In this document: piece by piece, positions 28,359-36,791 of the stretch
How the letters are laid out: every line of letters starts with the position of its first letter
Numbering within the stretch: position 1 is the stretch's first letter
Translations under genes and position numbers: made by a program
From: Microcaldota archaeon
GTDB taxonomy: Archaea > Micrarchaeota > Micrarchaeia > Micrarchaeales > CABMGC01
Direction of reading: 5' to 3'
DNA length: 38,097 nt
NCBI GenBank assembly: GCA_021790305.1
Contig: JAJYED010000005.1
Location: forward strand, 1 to 38,097
The notes under the pieces: generated by a model
Database searches by the model: none
What the model was told of the DNA's origin: nothing
What the model saw: only the letters and a program-made list of their open reading frames with translations

Positions 28359-29117
28359 ATGGCAAGAAGGGTTAGCAAGAGAAAGATGCCCGACAGGGAT
28401 AAGCATAGGGTTAATGAAAGGTGGAAGATAGAAGAGGGCGTATTCGACAGGAAGACTATGATGAACATAGAGAAGGTCTTCACCCATGGCATCGCCTCCA
28501 GAATGATCCACATAATATCAAAAGGCAAGGAAGCAGATGTCTACCTCGCAGATGCAGGGGACAAGATCAATGAGATGTATGTAGTGCTCAAGATATTCAA
28601 CCAGGAGAATACCAGCTTCAAGAGAAGAACCGAATATGTCAAGGGGGATCCGAGATTTGACGGAGTAAAGGCAAATGTGACGAGCATAATAAGGATATGG
28701 TGCAGGAAGGAGTATGGGAACCTGAAGATAGCTGAAGAGGCACAGGTATCTGCCCCAAAGCCATATTACTTCAAGGGCAATGTTCTTGCAATGCAGCTTA
28801 TAGGAGATGACGGGGTTCCTTCACCGATACTGAAGAAGACGGAGCTTGAAGACCCTGAAAAGGTCATTGATGAGATTATAGAGAATATGAAGAGACTTTA
28901 CTCTGCAGGTCTTGTGCATGGAGACATCAGCGAGTATAACATACTGATCAAGGATAATATGCCGTTCCTGATAGACATAGGACAGGGAGTCTCGCTGGGG
29001 CATCCAAAAGCGAATGAGTTCCTTGAAAGGGATGTTGCCAACATACTCTATTACTTCAAGAAGGTATATGGAATAGAAAAGAATCAGGAAAAGGTTGTTT
29101 CGCAGATAAAGAGCTGA
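28359..29117 (+). CDS. RIO1-type protein kinase
   Basis: ISKGKEADVYLA; GLVHGDISEYNILI; FLIDIGQGV. Confidence 0.93.
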   Translation: MARRVSKRKMPDRDKHRVNERWKIEEGVFDRKTMMNIEKVFTHGIASRMIHIISKGKEADVYLADAGDKINEMYVVLKIFNQENTSFKRRTEYVKGDPRFDGVKANVTSIIRIWCRKEYGNLKIAEEAQVSAPKPYYFKGNVLAMQLIGDDGVPSPILKKTELEDPEKVIDEIIENMKRLYSAGLVHGDISEYNILIKDNMPFLIDIGQGVSLGHPKANEFLERDVANILYYFKKVYGIEKNQEKVVSQIKS

Positions 29118-29429
29118 TCACTTAGGGATCTCGAAGCCCTTTTTCTTAAGAGTGTCCTTGTCCAGCAGGCTGTATCTCCATATTATGTCCCCTTTCTCAT
29201 CTCCCTGGACAACCCATGGTTTCACCAGTACTAGATCATTTTCCTTTACCCAGAACCTCCTCTTCAGCCTTCCAGGTATAGAGCATACGCGCTGCTTCTG
29301 GTCTGCGCAGTTTATCATGAACTTTGAGGCTCCGAGCGCCTTGTAGACCGTGCCTATAATCTCATCGTCCCTTGGGATCATGAGCGTATGGACCTGTTCG
29401 GTATTGTTTTTCTTGTACAAAATAACCAC
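29118..29429 (-). CDS. Translation initiation factor aIF1A
   Basis: IGTVYKALGASKFMINCADQKQRVCSIPGRLKRRFWVKENDLVLVKPW. Confidence 0.93.
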   Translation of the reverse strand: MVILYKKNNTEQVHTLMIPRDDEIIGTVYKALGASKFMINCADQKQRVCSIPGRLKRRFWVKENDLVLVKPWVVQGDEKGDIIWRYSLLDKDTLKKKGFEIPK

Positions 29430-29848
29430 TAATAGTTCTTAACAGTATATCTTGCTCCGCATGCCTCGCACACGATAGTCATGTAGCCGCGTTCTGTGCT
29501 CTGCACATGCGTATCTGGCTTGTGGCACTCCTTGCATATGATATATATCTCAAAGTACTTCTTTATCTTTTCAGTGAGCTCCTGCTGCTGCACCTTTGCG
29601 CTTATTATCAGTGATGAATTATCCATTGATGTTGGGGTTCCTAGCTCCTTAGTAAGATATCTTGCTATGTCTGCAGGATCCCTCCTTGCAGCATCTGCTA
29701 TCACATTAAGGTTCCTCAAGAAGGTCTTGCTCCCCTGTATCATCGAGTCTGCCTCAGGTATCTTGAAATCTACCTTTTCCTCTGATAACTGGGATATCTG
29801 CGTAAATGCCCTATCTAGTAATTCTTCGTAATTCAATTGCTTCACCAA
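29429..29848 (-). CDS. Translation initiation factor aIF2 beta
   Basis: Zinc ribbon C-KEC...CEAC; LTKELGTPTSMDNSSLIISAK. Confidence 0.92.
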   Translation of the reverse strand: MVKQLNYEELLDRAFTQISQLSEEKVDFKIPEADSMIQGSKTFLRNLNVIADAARRDPADIARYLTKELGTPTSMDNSSLIISAKVQQQELTEKIKKYFEIYIICKECHKPDTHVQSTERGYMTIVCEACGARYTVKNY

Positions 29849-29914
29849 GATTAAGATCTGTAGTTATAGATAATACAGGAAAGGTATTAATAAGGTTATA
29901 GTGATGAATTTTAT

Positions 29915-30155
29915 TGCAGCAGAAGGGCAGGGAGCTAGAGGTTTCCTTTACCGCAAATCCTCTTCATGGCGGGCCTCATGCCTGTTGCGTGTTATGCCGG
30001 ATATGTCGGCCTTGTATGAAAACGTTGAGATCCTGCCTTTGGCGGTAGTTTTGTATATGAACCGGGCCAGGCCGGAAGGAGCAACCCTAAGTACACTGCA
30101 GAAGTGGACCTTCACTATGCGTATAAAAACCTATGCTCTGAAGATACAGGATTGA
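29915..30155 (+). ncRNA. SRP (7S) RNA, approximate limits
   Basis: Helix-8 signature GGGCCAGGCCGGAAGGAGCAACCC (about 30064-30087); possible helix-5 pairing GGTTTCCTTTACCGCA with TGCGTATAAAAACC. Confidence 0.8.
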
Positions 30156-30214
30156 GTGGACATGCAAACCAGCTTACATATTCGCATTATGCAATACGGG
30201 TTTCTGCTGCATAT

Positions 30215-30297
30215 GCTGGGTTCGCCTAGTGGGATGGCGGCAGGTTGCTAACCTGTTTGGCAGTAATGCCTTTACGAGTTCGATTCTCGTACCCAGC
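30215..30297 (+). tRNA. tRNA-Ser (anticodon GCT)
   Basis: Acceptor GCTGGGT/ACCCAGC, anticodon arm GCAGG-TTGCTAA-CCTGT, long variable arm, T-arm ACGAGTTCGATTCTCGT; no encoded CCA. Confidence 0.95.
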
Positions 30298-30396
30298 GTT
30301 CCATCTCTCTCAACGACGTATGCTTTGGAATATTTACTGTATGATTTTTCTATGAGATGAGCATTTCCTTTATGCCTTTTTATCTTTCCCACGCCA

Positions 30397-30645
30397 TTAC
30401 CTTAGATAATCATAGATGTTTTCTCTGCTTTTAAAGAACAGTAATGTTACTTTTGATTTTTCTACCCTGTAAACCAGTCTTTTATTTCCTATTCTGACCG
30501 AGTAGGTATTTTTAACATGATGAAGCTGCTTCCCCATAATGCCTGCTGCCTTAAGTAATTCAATTAGGGTGCGGATCCTTTTGACCTCTTCCTTGTTTGC
30601 TTTCTTTAGGTCTTTATCAAATTCACCGGTGGAGAGTATCTCCAT
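30397..30645 (-). CDS. RelE/ParE-family toxin
   Basis: FDKDLKKANKEEVKRIRTLIELLK...YSVRIGNKRLVYRVEKSKVTLLFFKSRENIYDYL. Confidence 0.85.
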   Translation of the reverse strand: MEILSTGEFDKDLKKANKEEVKRIRTLIELLKAAGIMGKQLHHVKNTYSVRIGNKRLVYRVEKSKVTLLFFKSRENIYDYLR

Positions 30646-30649
30646 AAGT

Positions 30650-30877
30650 TCACTTCATTATAAACTTGTGGACTTTCTCTTTTCCACTTGCAATGTCTTT
30701 AACCATTTTTTCTGCAGCCACAGCATACAGCTCATCATCAGTAAGACCGTGTTTCTGGTCAAATTCAAATAAGGCAAGCCTGACGGCTTCTGTCTTTGTC
30801 TTAGCATAATTCTCTTCGACCATACGGTCTATAACTTTTTCAATATATCCTTTTACTTCTATATTGATATTCGCCAT
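30650..30877 (-). CDS. Antitoxin (RHH-type) paired with the RelE-like toxin
   Basis: ANINIEVKGYIEKVIDRMVEENYAKTKTEAVRLALFEF; 4-bp gap to toxin gene. Confidence 0.8.
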   Translation of the reverse strand: MANINIEVKGYIEKVIDRMVEENYAKTKTEAVRLALFEFDQKHGLTDDELYAVAAEKMVKDIASGKEKVHKFIMK

Positions 30878-31014
30878 ATTATAACCTACTTATAAGATAT
30901 TATTATAAAAAAGATATAAATAACTATTGGTTTTAGTTGCTCATGCATGCCAAACAGATAAGTTGTATGGAGATAATGGGTAATAAGATTTCTTAATTAT
31001 AACATTGGTAAATA

Positions 31015-31209
31015 GTGATGATTATCGGCATTCAGCAGCAACAAAGCACTTCACAAATGCACATTATGGAGCTTGAGAAAGGACATATACTTGTAATAGA
31101 TTACAACAGGCACCATATAACTTATAACTACATATTTCTAGCTAATCTTAGTGCAGGTATGGATTATGTTAGGTGGAAATGGCGATTAGTAGAAGTGCTG
31201 TCTAATTAA
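31015..31209 (+). pseudogene. Small ORF or gene remnant containing the repeat also found at 36718
   Basis: C-terminal LSAGMDYVRWKW matches the interrupted frame VSAGVSYVRWN* at 36718. Confidence 0.3.
31150..31182 (+). repeat. Direct repeat copy 1, left edge of the accessory island
   Basis: AGTGCAGGTATGGATTATGTTAGGTGGAAATGG; about 26/33 identical by eye to 36718..36750. Confidence 0.6.
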
Positions 31210-32797
31210 TGGCAGATATCAGTGCCTTTTTCGTGGTTCTATTAGTTATTGATATCTGTAGGCGATTTATCCTGATGCTTAACATATCTCCATGATGGAA
31301 GATATTTGTAGCGTCTTTTATCCCTGCAATGAACGGGATATCGAATTCCTTTGCAATGATTGCTGCATGGCTCAGTATTCCTCCTTCTTCTGATATTATG
31401 CACTTGACATTTTTTAATCTTAGAACTGCTTCCGGGGTCACATCCTTATAAATAACGATGTCCTTGCCAACCTCACCTTTTATAGATGGCGGCAATTTAT
31501 AAATCGGTCGCGAAACGTCATAACTTCTGTTTAACTTAGGAAGCGTAAACCCGTGTTGTGCTAATATCCAAGTATAATCCGTTATATTTTTCTTCGGCTT
31601 TTCTGGGATTTTGTCATATGCTGCTTTTATCACTGGGGATATGTAATAATCATGATATACTACGCCGTAGCATTTGATATCGTATAGAAGCGAAAAGAAA
31701 TCTGCAACTCTTTTCTCACGAATTGAGAAGTTATAATTCCTTGGTTTTATCTTTCTCTTTTTTATATCATATTTGGTTATATCTTCGACAAATGTTTCTT
31801 CATATCTTTCAGGATTTGCCAATATTTTTGAGTATAAAGAGGTTTTTCTGTTTATAGCATATGCTAACAAAATGTCATTATCCAGCCCAAGCCGTTTTGC
31901 AGATAATAGCACTCTCTTCATGGCAAGAGAATTGTCTTCTGTAATTTGATTGAGAAAACCGTAATAGCCATAATTTATTATAGCGTCCTTGAACCTTTCT
32001 GCTGGTTTCATGCCTTTAGGTTTTCTGTAAGATTTTCTGATTATCGCTTCCCAGTCAAAAATCTCCAACCTTAATACTCTCTGCGCAAGCCAATATGCAG
32101 TTTTCCTGAATTCCTCACTGTACTTGAATGAGAATGCTAGATATCTGTCCCATTTAGAAGTAGGCGTCATTGATAGAAATTCGTTTATATTTTCAAGCTG
32201 CCTTTTGCCTATTTGCTTTGCGTCTCTTGCCTGAAGTATATATATCTTGTCATTTTTTAGCCATTCGATATCTTGCGGTTTCTTAAAAATTGCTTCTATG
32301 TCCAGTGCATCTGCTATTAATTCTGTTATATGAGATGGGATGCGCTTTGTATTGAGTGAAAACCTTGATATTTTGTAGGTTGAGTCCACCTCTTTTCCGG
32401 AAGTAACTTTAGCTGCATTCTTTCCTGACTCAACTGTTATTGTTGAATTATAGTCTGTAAAACATACTCCTCCGCATTTAGCAGGCACGTATTGCTGTAT
32501 TATAGCTCCTGGTTTTAGTTTGTTATTTAATCCTGACTTCTTGCCATATGTGGTAGCAGCGGATGTGCCGCTGAGGACCTTTTTTAGGTATAGTCTGATT
32601 TCATCTTCTTGCAGCGGGCCGTAAGATCTGAAGATACCTGCAAAAGACTTATCAGAATCTTCCAAGTTAAAAGAGCTCCTTACTATATATTTATCTGCCT
32701 TGAATGTAAGGTTATAGTCCAGATCCTTTGTAGATATAAATTCGGGTATGTTGAAACCGTTCTGTTTTAGGATGTACAGCTTACTGGCTTTACTCAT
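31202..32797 (-). CDS. PEP-synthase/rifampin-phosphotransferase-like dikinase (ATP-grasp + unknown middle + swivelling His domain)
   Basis: IVRSSFNLEDSDKSFAGIF; IIQQYVPAKCGGVCFTDY; DIEWLKNDKIYILQAR; C-terminal EEGGILSHAAIIAKEFDIPFIAG. No PEP-binding TIM barrel seen. Confidence 0.8.
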   Translation of the reverse strand: MSKASKLYILKQNGFNIPEFISTKDLDYNLTFKADKYIVRSSFNLEDSDKSFAGIFRSYGPLQEDEIRLYLKKVLSGTSAATTYGKKSGLNNKLKPGAIIQQYVPAKCGGVCFTDYNSTITVESGKNAAKVTSGKEVDSTYKISRFSLNTKRIPSHITELIADALDIEAIFKKPQDIEWLKNDKIYILQARDAKQIGKRQLENINEFLSMTPTSKWDRYLAFSFKYSEEFRKTAYWLAQRVLRLEIFDWEAIIRKSYRKPKGMKPAERFKDAIINYGYYGFLNQITEDNSLAMKRVLLSAKRLGLDNDILLAYAINRKTSLYSKILANPERYEETFVEDITKYDIKKRKIKPRNYNFSIREKRVADFFSLLYDIKCYGVVYHDYYISPVIKAAYDKIPEKPKKNITDYTWILAQHGFTLPKLNRSYDVSRPIYKLPPSIKGEVGKDIVIYKDVTPEAVLRLKNVKCIISEEGGILSHAAIIAKEFDIPFIAGIKDATNIFHHGDMLSIRINRLQISITNRTTKKALISAIN

Positions 32798-32868
32798 CTA
32801 AAACATCTCTTCATTTTCATTATATGCGCATTTATCTCATTTTTCATTTTCTCATTCAAGGGGTTTTT

Positions 32869-33441
32869 TTATAATCCTATTTTTGATTTCAGAGCTTCTA
32901 ATTTTTGCTTGTTGTTCAGTAGTGAGTATCCAAAACTGCCGAATCGTTCAATATTGCTGCTTATATTTTCTATAAACTGTTCAAAAGTAACTTCTATTGT
33001 TTCTATCTTTTCGCCATTGTCTAATCTTGGTTCTGCAACTTTTACGCAGTTTCTTGCTATAAACAAGTATATGTAGAACTCTATCCTAGGATAATTCAAA
33101 ACGTCAATGACTTCGATCTGCTCCCAGTTGTTCGATTCTAACCCTGCTTCTTCCAGCAGCTCTCTTTTGCCTGTTTCGATAGGTTCTTCGTTATCATCCA
33201 TCTGTCCTCCTATCAGAGTATAATAGGGTTTTTTGCTATCAGGCCGCTCTTCCTTTGTCATTATGATTTTGTTTCCTGATAACGCCATTACTTTTACCCC
33301 GTTTCTTCTGCTCTTCAGACCTTCGAATATGGCTGTTGAGCCGTCGAACATCTTCTGAGGCCATTGATAAACATCCCATAATTCGCCCCTGAACGCAAGT
33401 TTTGCGTTTTGAGGAAGTTTTGATTGCCCCATGGTAATCAA
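32869..33441 (-). CDS. NUDIX hydrolase
   Basis: Nudix box GGQMDDNEEPIETGKRELLEEAGL. Confidence 0.9.
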   Translation of the reverse strand: MITMGQSKLPQNAKLAFRGELWDVYQWPQKMFDGSTAIFEGLKSRRNGVKVMALSGNKIIMTKEERPDSKKPYYTLIGGQMDDNEEPIETGKRELLEEAGLESNNWEQIEVIDVLNYPRIEFYIYLFIARNCVKVAEPRLDNGEKIETIEVTFEQFIENISSNIERFGSFGYSLLNNKQKLEALKSKIGL

Positions 33442-33478
33442 ATATTAGTAGCCAATACTGCCTTTTAATTGTATATGC

Positions 33479-33492
33479 GAGCATGCATTAGC
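33479..33492. promoter_or_regulatory. Candidate shared upstream element, copy 1
   Basis: GAGCATGCATTAGC, identical to 36604..36617; upstream of the NUDIX gene and in the divergent interval with the terpene-synthase-like gene. Confidence 0.35.
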
Positions 33493-33649
33493 CAGAAGCA
33501 TAAGGAATTGACCCGGATAGCAGAGTATGGAAGCAGAGTTAGTTTGGTATATTTTATCCGGATAAGAGAATTCTACGATGCTTGAAAAGGGATATAAATT
33601 AATACTGGAATAGATAGTCATATCTTTTCAGTTTCATTGGGTTTGTGAA

Positions 33650-34627
33650 ATGGTAAAGTCATATCCGTTAGACAAGTTTCCTGAGACAGTGCTTAGACCA
33701 AATGTAGTAGCTAACCATGATGAACATCTTAAATTCCTATTAAACGATATAAAACAGTATGAGAATGTATGTGGTTATAGGGATCAGGTCCTATTCGACT
33801 GGTTGCTAAGAGTGTTTGAGAATCTTGGTATATCTACGGTCAATGCGCAGTATCTTGATTCGCTTGCAGTAACCAAAACGAAGATGGCCATGTTTGTCAT
33901 ACTGGTGGATGATACTGTTGACAATATTAAAAAGAGAGATCTTAGCCTATGTGAAAAACTACTGAAGATTCCATTCGAAGAAGCTAATAATAAAGAATAC
34001 GGCCATAAAGATAGCCAGTCAGCCTATCTAGATTTCGCAAGGGATTTATGGCTGGAAATAGCTGACGAGATTAAATCATACCCTTATTATGCAGAATACC
34101 GGGATGCGTTTGAGTTTGATGTTAGACAGTTTCTCAACTCGATGAGGTACAGTGAGTTTGTAAACAAGCACAACAACGCTGCGAACCTTATTGAAAATGA
34201 TGCTTATGTGCATCATGGCATGATGGTAATTATACAACTGGATATGGACTTAATGTGCTCGGAAAAGTTTGACAGCAAAGAATTTGGGGCTCTCAGAGAA
34301 CTTGCATATCTTTCCCAAAAACTGGCCAGAATAGGTAATCTTATAAGTACATATCCCAGAGAGATTATAGAATCAGATATGTCAAGTGAAGCGCTCATTA
34401 AATTCAGGAAGGAATATGGAGAAGATTTTAAGTTTAAGTTAAATAAGCTGTTCAACAGGGAGAAAAGGTATCCTGAATTCGAAGAGAAAATGATACGCGA
34501 ATGGGAGAACAAATATACTATAATCAAGGAACTCGCAACTGGTATTAAATCTATAGATGGCAATAAGTTCATCCAGTCGCTTGAATTTTTCCAGAAAGCT
34601 TACCAGACAAAGATAAATGATTGGTAA
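33650..34627 (+). CDS. Divergent class I terpene-synthase-like protein
   Basis: Asp-rich motif LVDDTVDN (residues 87-91) and NSE-like NLISTYPRE (230-238), all-helical 325 aa. Confidence 0.55.
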   Translation: MVKSYPLDKFPETVLRPNVVANHDEHLKFLLNDIKQYENVCGYRDQVLFDWLLRVFENLGISTVNAQYLDSLAVTKTKMAMFVILVDDTVDNIKKRDLSLCEKLLKIPFEEANNKEYGHKDSQSAYLDFARDLWLEIADEIKSYPYYAEYRDAFEFDVRQFLNSMRYSEFVNKHNNAANLIENDAYVHHGMMVIIQLDMDLMCSEKFDSKEFGALRELAYLSQKLARIGNLISTYPREIIESDMSSEALIKFRKEYGEDFKFKLNKLFNREKRYPEFEEKMIREWENKYTIIKELATGIKSIDGNKFIQSLEFFQKAYQTKINDW

Positions 34628-34629
34628 TC

Positions 34630-35175
34630 TTAGATCTGCATTTCGCAGAGTTCCCTGAATTCATTAACTAGCTTTTCTTTAGAGTCTAGGATAAAACGAC
34701 AATTTTCCCTGCCCGATACTGCACAATCTGTTTCAAGAGCATGAAGTTCCTGTCCAGTAGCGATAGATGCTATGCCTGCCAATGCGCCTCGTACTATGTG
34801 ATCCACAGGTGCAGAAGACTTTCCTTTCAGGATCTTGACAAATGGAGAACATTCAAGAATCATGGTCCTATTCTGACTCGACAAAGGTTTTTCATAGCGC
34901 ATCTTGCCGAATCCATATAAATTGATACTGTCGCATATCCACCCCGAAGGATCATTATCTTTTGATTCAGCATTTAGTTTATTGCGTTGTTCCAGCATAG
35001 AATTCCGCATAGTAGAATATAGTATCTTCGTAGTTGACTTATCGCTTGCTATCTTACTGGCATACATTATGAATCCTTCCAATGGCAGTATAGCAACACT
35101 CTCACCGTATAATGTAATAGAGCCGTCTTCGAATTTCATCTTTCGGCTCATCAGAAGCGCGTCCAGCAGATTCAT
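34630..35175 (-). CDS. V4R-like domain protein
   Basis: Parallels the neighbouring gene: GALAGIASIATGQELHALETDCAVSGRENCRFIL. Confidence 0.6.
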   Translation of the reverse strand: MNLLDALLMSRKMKFEDGSITLYGESVAILPLEGFIMYASKIASDKSTTKILYSTMRNSMLEQRNKLNAESKDNDPSGWICDSINLYGFGKMRYEKPLSSQNRTMILECSPFVKILKGKSSAPVDHIVRGALAGIASIATGQELHALETDCAVSGRENCRFILDSKEKLVNEFRELCEMQI

Positions 35176-35723
35176 TGTGTTTCACCAAAGAGTTTTTCAT
35201 AACGATCAGGAAACTTTTCCTTCAGGTATTCTTTAGGTCCCCAGTAGTAGACACAGATGTCTCTGCCTGAGCATATGCACTCAGTCTCTATCACATCTAT
35301 GTCAGTCTTGAAAGTGCCGCTTGCGGAACCTGCAATGAATCCTTCAAATAATGGATCTGAAGGTACCTTGACACCCTTATCTCTCAGATATTTATGAAGT
35401 GGAAGTTCAGCTATAGATAATATGCCACAGTTCCCCTCTTCCACTATCTTGTAGGATACAGTTCCCCAGCCTGCAAAGCCGCAGTATTTTATCCAGCGGT
35501 CTAAGAATATTCGGGAGGTCAGTTGATATTCTTCTCCAAGCGAAACTGAGAATTCGATCATGCCTTTCTTAACCGATTCATATAGTCGCCTTCCCTCGTT
35601 CAGATCGCCTTTTATATTAATAATGTAATCCCCAAGGAAACTTATGGGAAATATGGCCACTGGCTGCTTATTCAGAGTTATCGCACCTTCTTCTATTGCG
35701 ACCTGCTTTGAAACTGAAAACAA
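35172..35723 (-). CDS. V4R-like domain protein (paralogue)
   Basis: GFIAGSASGTFKTDIDVIETECICSGRDICVYYW resembles the V4R C-terminal core. Confidence 0.65.
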   Translation of the reverse strand: MFSVSKQVAIEEGAITLNKQPVAIFPISFLGDYIINIKGDLNEGRRLYESVKKGMIEFSVSLGEEYQLTSRIFLDRWIKYCGFAGWGTVSYKIVEEGNCGILSIAELPLHKYLRDKGVKVPSDPLFEGFIAGSASGTFKTDIDVIETECICSGRDICVYYWGPKEYLKEKFPDRYEKLFGETQ

Positions 35724-35749
35724 TTCAAAGAGATTTATCTAACCACCTT

Positions 35750-36538
35750 TCAAGTGGTGCTTTTCTGGTATACCTTCTCAGCAGGTCTCACCAGGCATCC
35801 GCTCTTTCCAAGCTCTAGGTCATGGATATACTGGCTGTGATCCGTATCCCTCATCTTAAGTATGCTTATAGTCCTCATGCGCTTGGACCCTAGAAGTTCG
35901 TTGTAGAAAGTTAACACACAGTCGCATGCAAACTCGCTTACCCCGTCCACTGTAAGCTGGTCTCCTGCCTGTTTTGCAGCTGTAATTATCAGGTTTGTCG
36001 TACCTTGCTTGGAAAGCTCGTTTATGAGAAGGTATGTTGCTCTCTGGTCAGACCTCCCGGTATATAATATCTTGTGGTCTGTTGGACGGTTCTTGTAAGC
36101 AGAATCAATGTCAGATAGATTAAAACCGAGCGGTATTATAAATTGGTCTAGATTTACCGCAAAAGTTACCAGACTGTCAAAGACTAACCTTTTGGCTCCA
36201 ACTTCTTTTACAGCTGTATCTATCATTTCAAAAATATTGATGCCTGCCAGATCAAGTGCAACTTCGACTATCTTAATCTTCTTGTTCTCTTCCAGCGATT
36301 CAAGATCCCATCCGAACTTCCTTGCCTGATCAAGAAGATCCTGTCTTTTCTGATCCAAAGTCACATATACTCCGCATTCGCCATTCTTTGCACCGCTGTA
36401 AAGATATTGCAACGCGAAGATTGTCTTGCCTGTGCCAGGAATACCGGTTAGAAGAACATTGGATCTTTGAGGCAGTCCCCCTTCTACCAACTCATCGAAT
36501 CCTGGAACTCCTGTCTTGACTCTTGCCCCTACATCCAT
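35750..36538 (-). CDS. KaiC/RadA-like single-domain ATPase
   Basis: TGVPGFDELVEGGLPQRSNVLLTGIPGTGKTIFALQYLY; Walker B-like RLVFDSLVTF. Confidence 0.88.
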   Translation of the reverse strand: MDVGARVKTGVPGFDELVEGGLPQRSNVLLTGIPGTGKTIFALQYLYSGAKNGECGVYVTLDQKRQDLLDQARKFGWDLESLEENKKIKIVEVALDLAGINIFEMIDTAVKEVGAKRLVFDSLVTFAVNLDQFIIPLGFNLSDIDSAYKNRPTDHKILYTGRSDQRATYLLINELSKQGTTNLIITAAKQAGDQLTVDGVSEFACDCVLTFYNELLGSKRMRTISILKMRDTDHSQYIHDLELGKSGCLVRPAEKVYQKSTT

Positions 36539-36603
36539 AGTTTCACCGCATATTATGTATCTAGAAGAGCTTTAAAACATTGGTTTTATTGGTCTGAAGT
36601 AAG

Positions 36604-36617
36604 GAGCATGCATTAGC
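36604..36617. promoter_or_regulatory. Candidate shared upstream element, copy 2
   Basis: GAGCATGCATTAGC, upstream of the KaiC-like gene (start 36538). Confidence 0.35.
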
Positions 36618-36717
36618 TAATCAAAATAGCACAAAGTTATCATTGAGATTTAGAGTTGTAGTAAACTGCTAACAAGCACTGCGTAACATTTAAAAATATG
36701 CTTTTTCAGTTAATGTC

Positions 36718-36750
36718 AGTGCAGGTGTAAGCTATGTTAGGTGGAACTGA
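36718..36750 (+). repeat. Direct repeat copy 2, right edge of the accessory island
   Basis: AGTGCAGGTGTAAGCTATGTTAGGTGGAACTGA. Confidence 0.6.
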
Positions 36751-36791
36751 CAACGATGGTTAATACTTAGAATTCATTTCTGAAAGTAATT

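Noticed and set aside
29901-30155. Plus-strand 84 aa ORF
   Set aside because: Coincides with the SRP RNA; the nucleotide-level RNA motif is the better explanation.
30174-30392. Minus-strand 72 aa ORF
   Set aside because: Overlaps the tRNA-Ser gene and has no recognised family.
30397-30877. Novel defence system at the RelE locus
   Set aside because: Explained as an ordinary type II RelE-like toxin-antitoxin pair.
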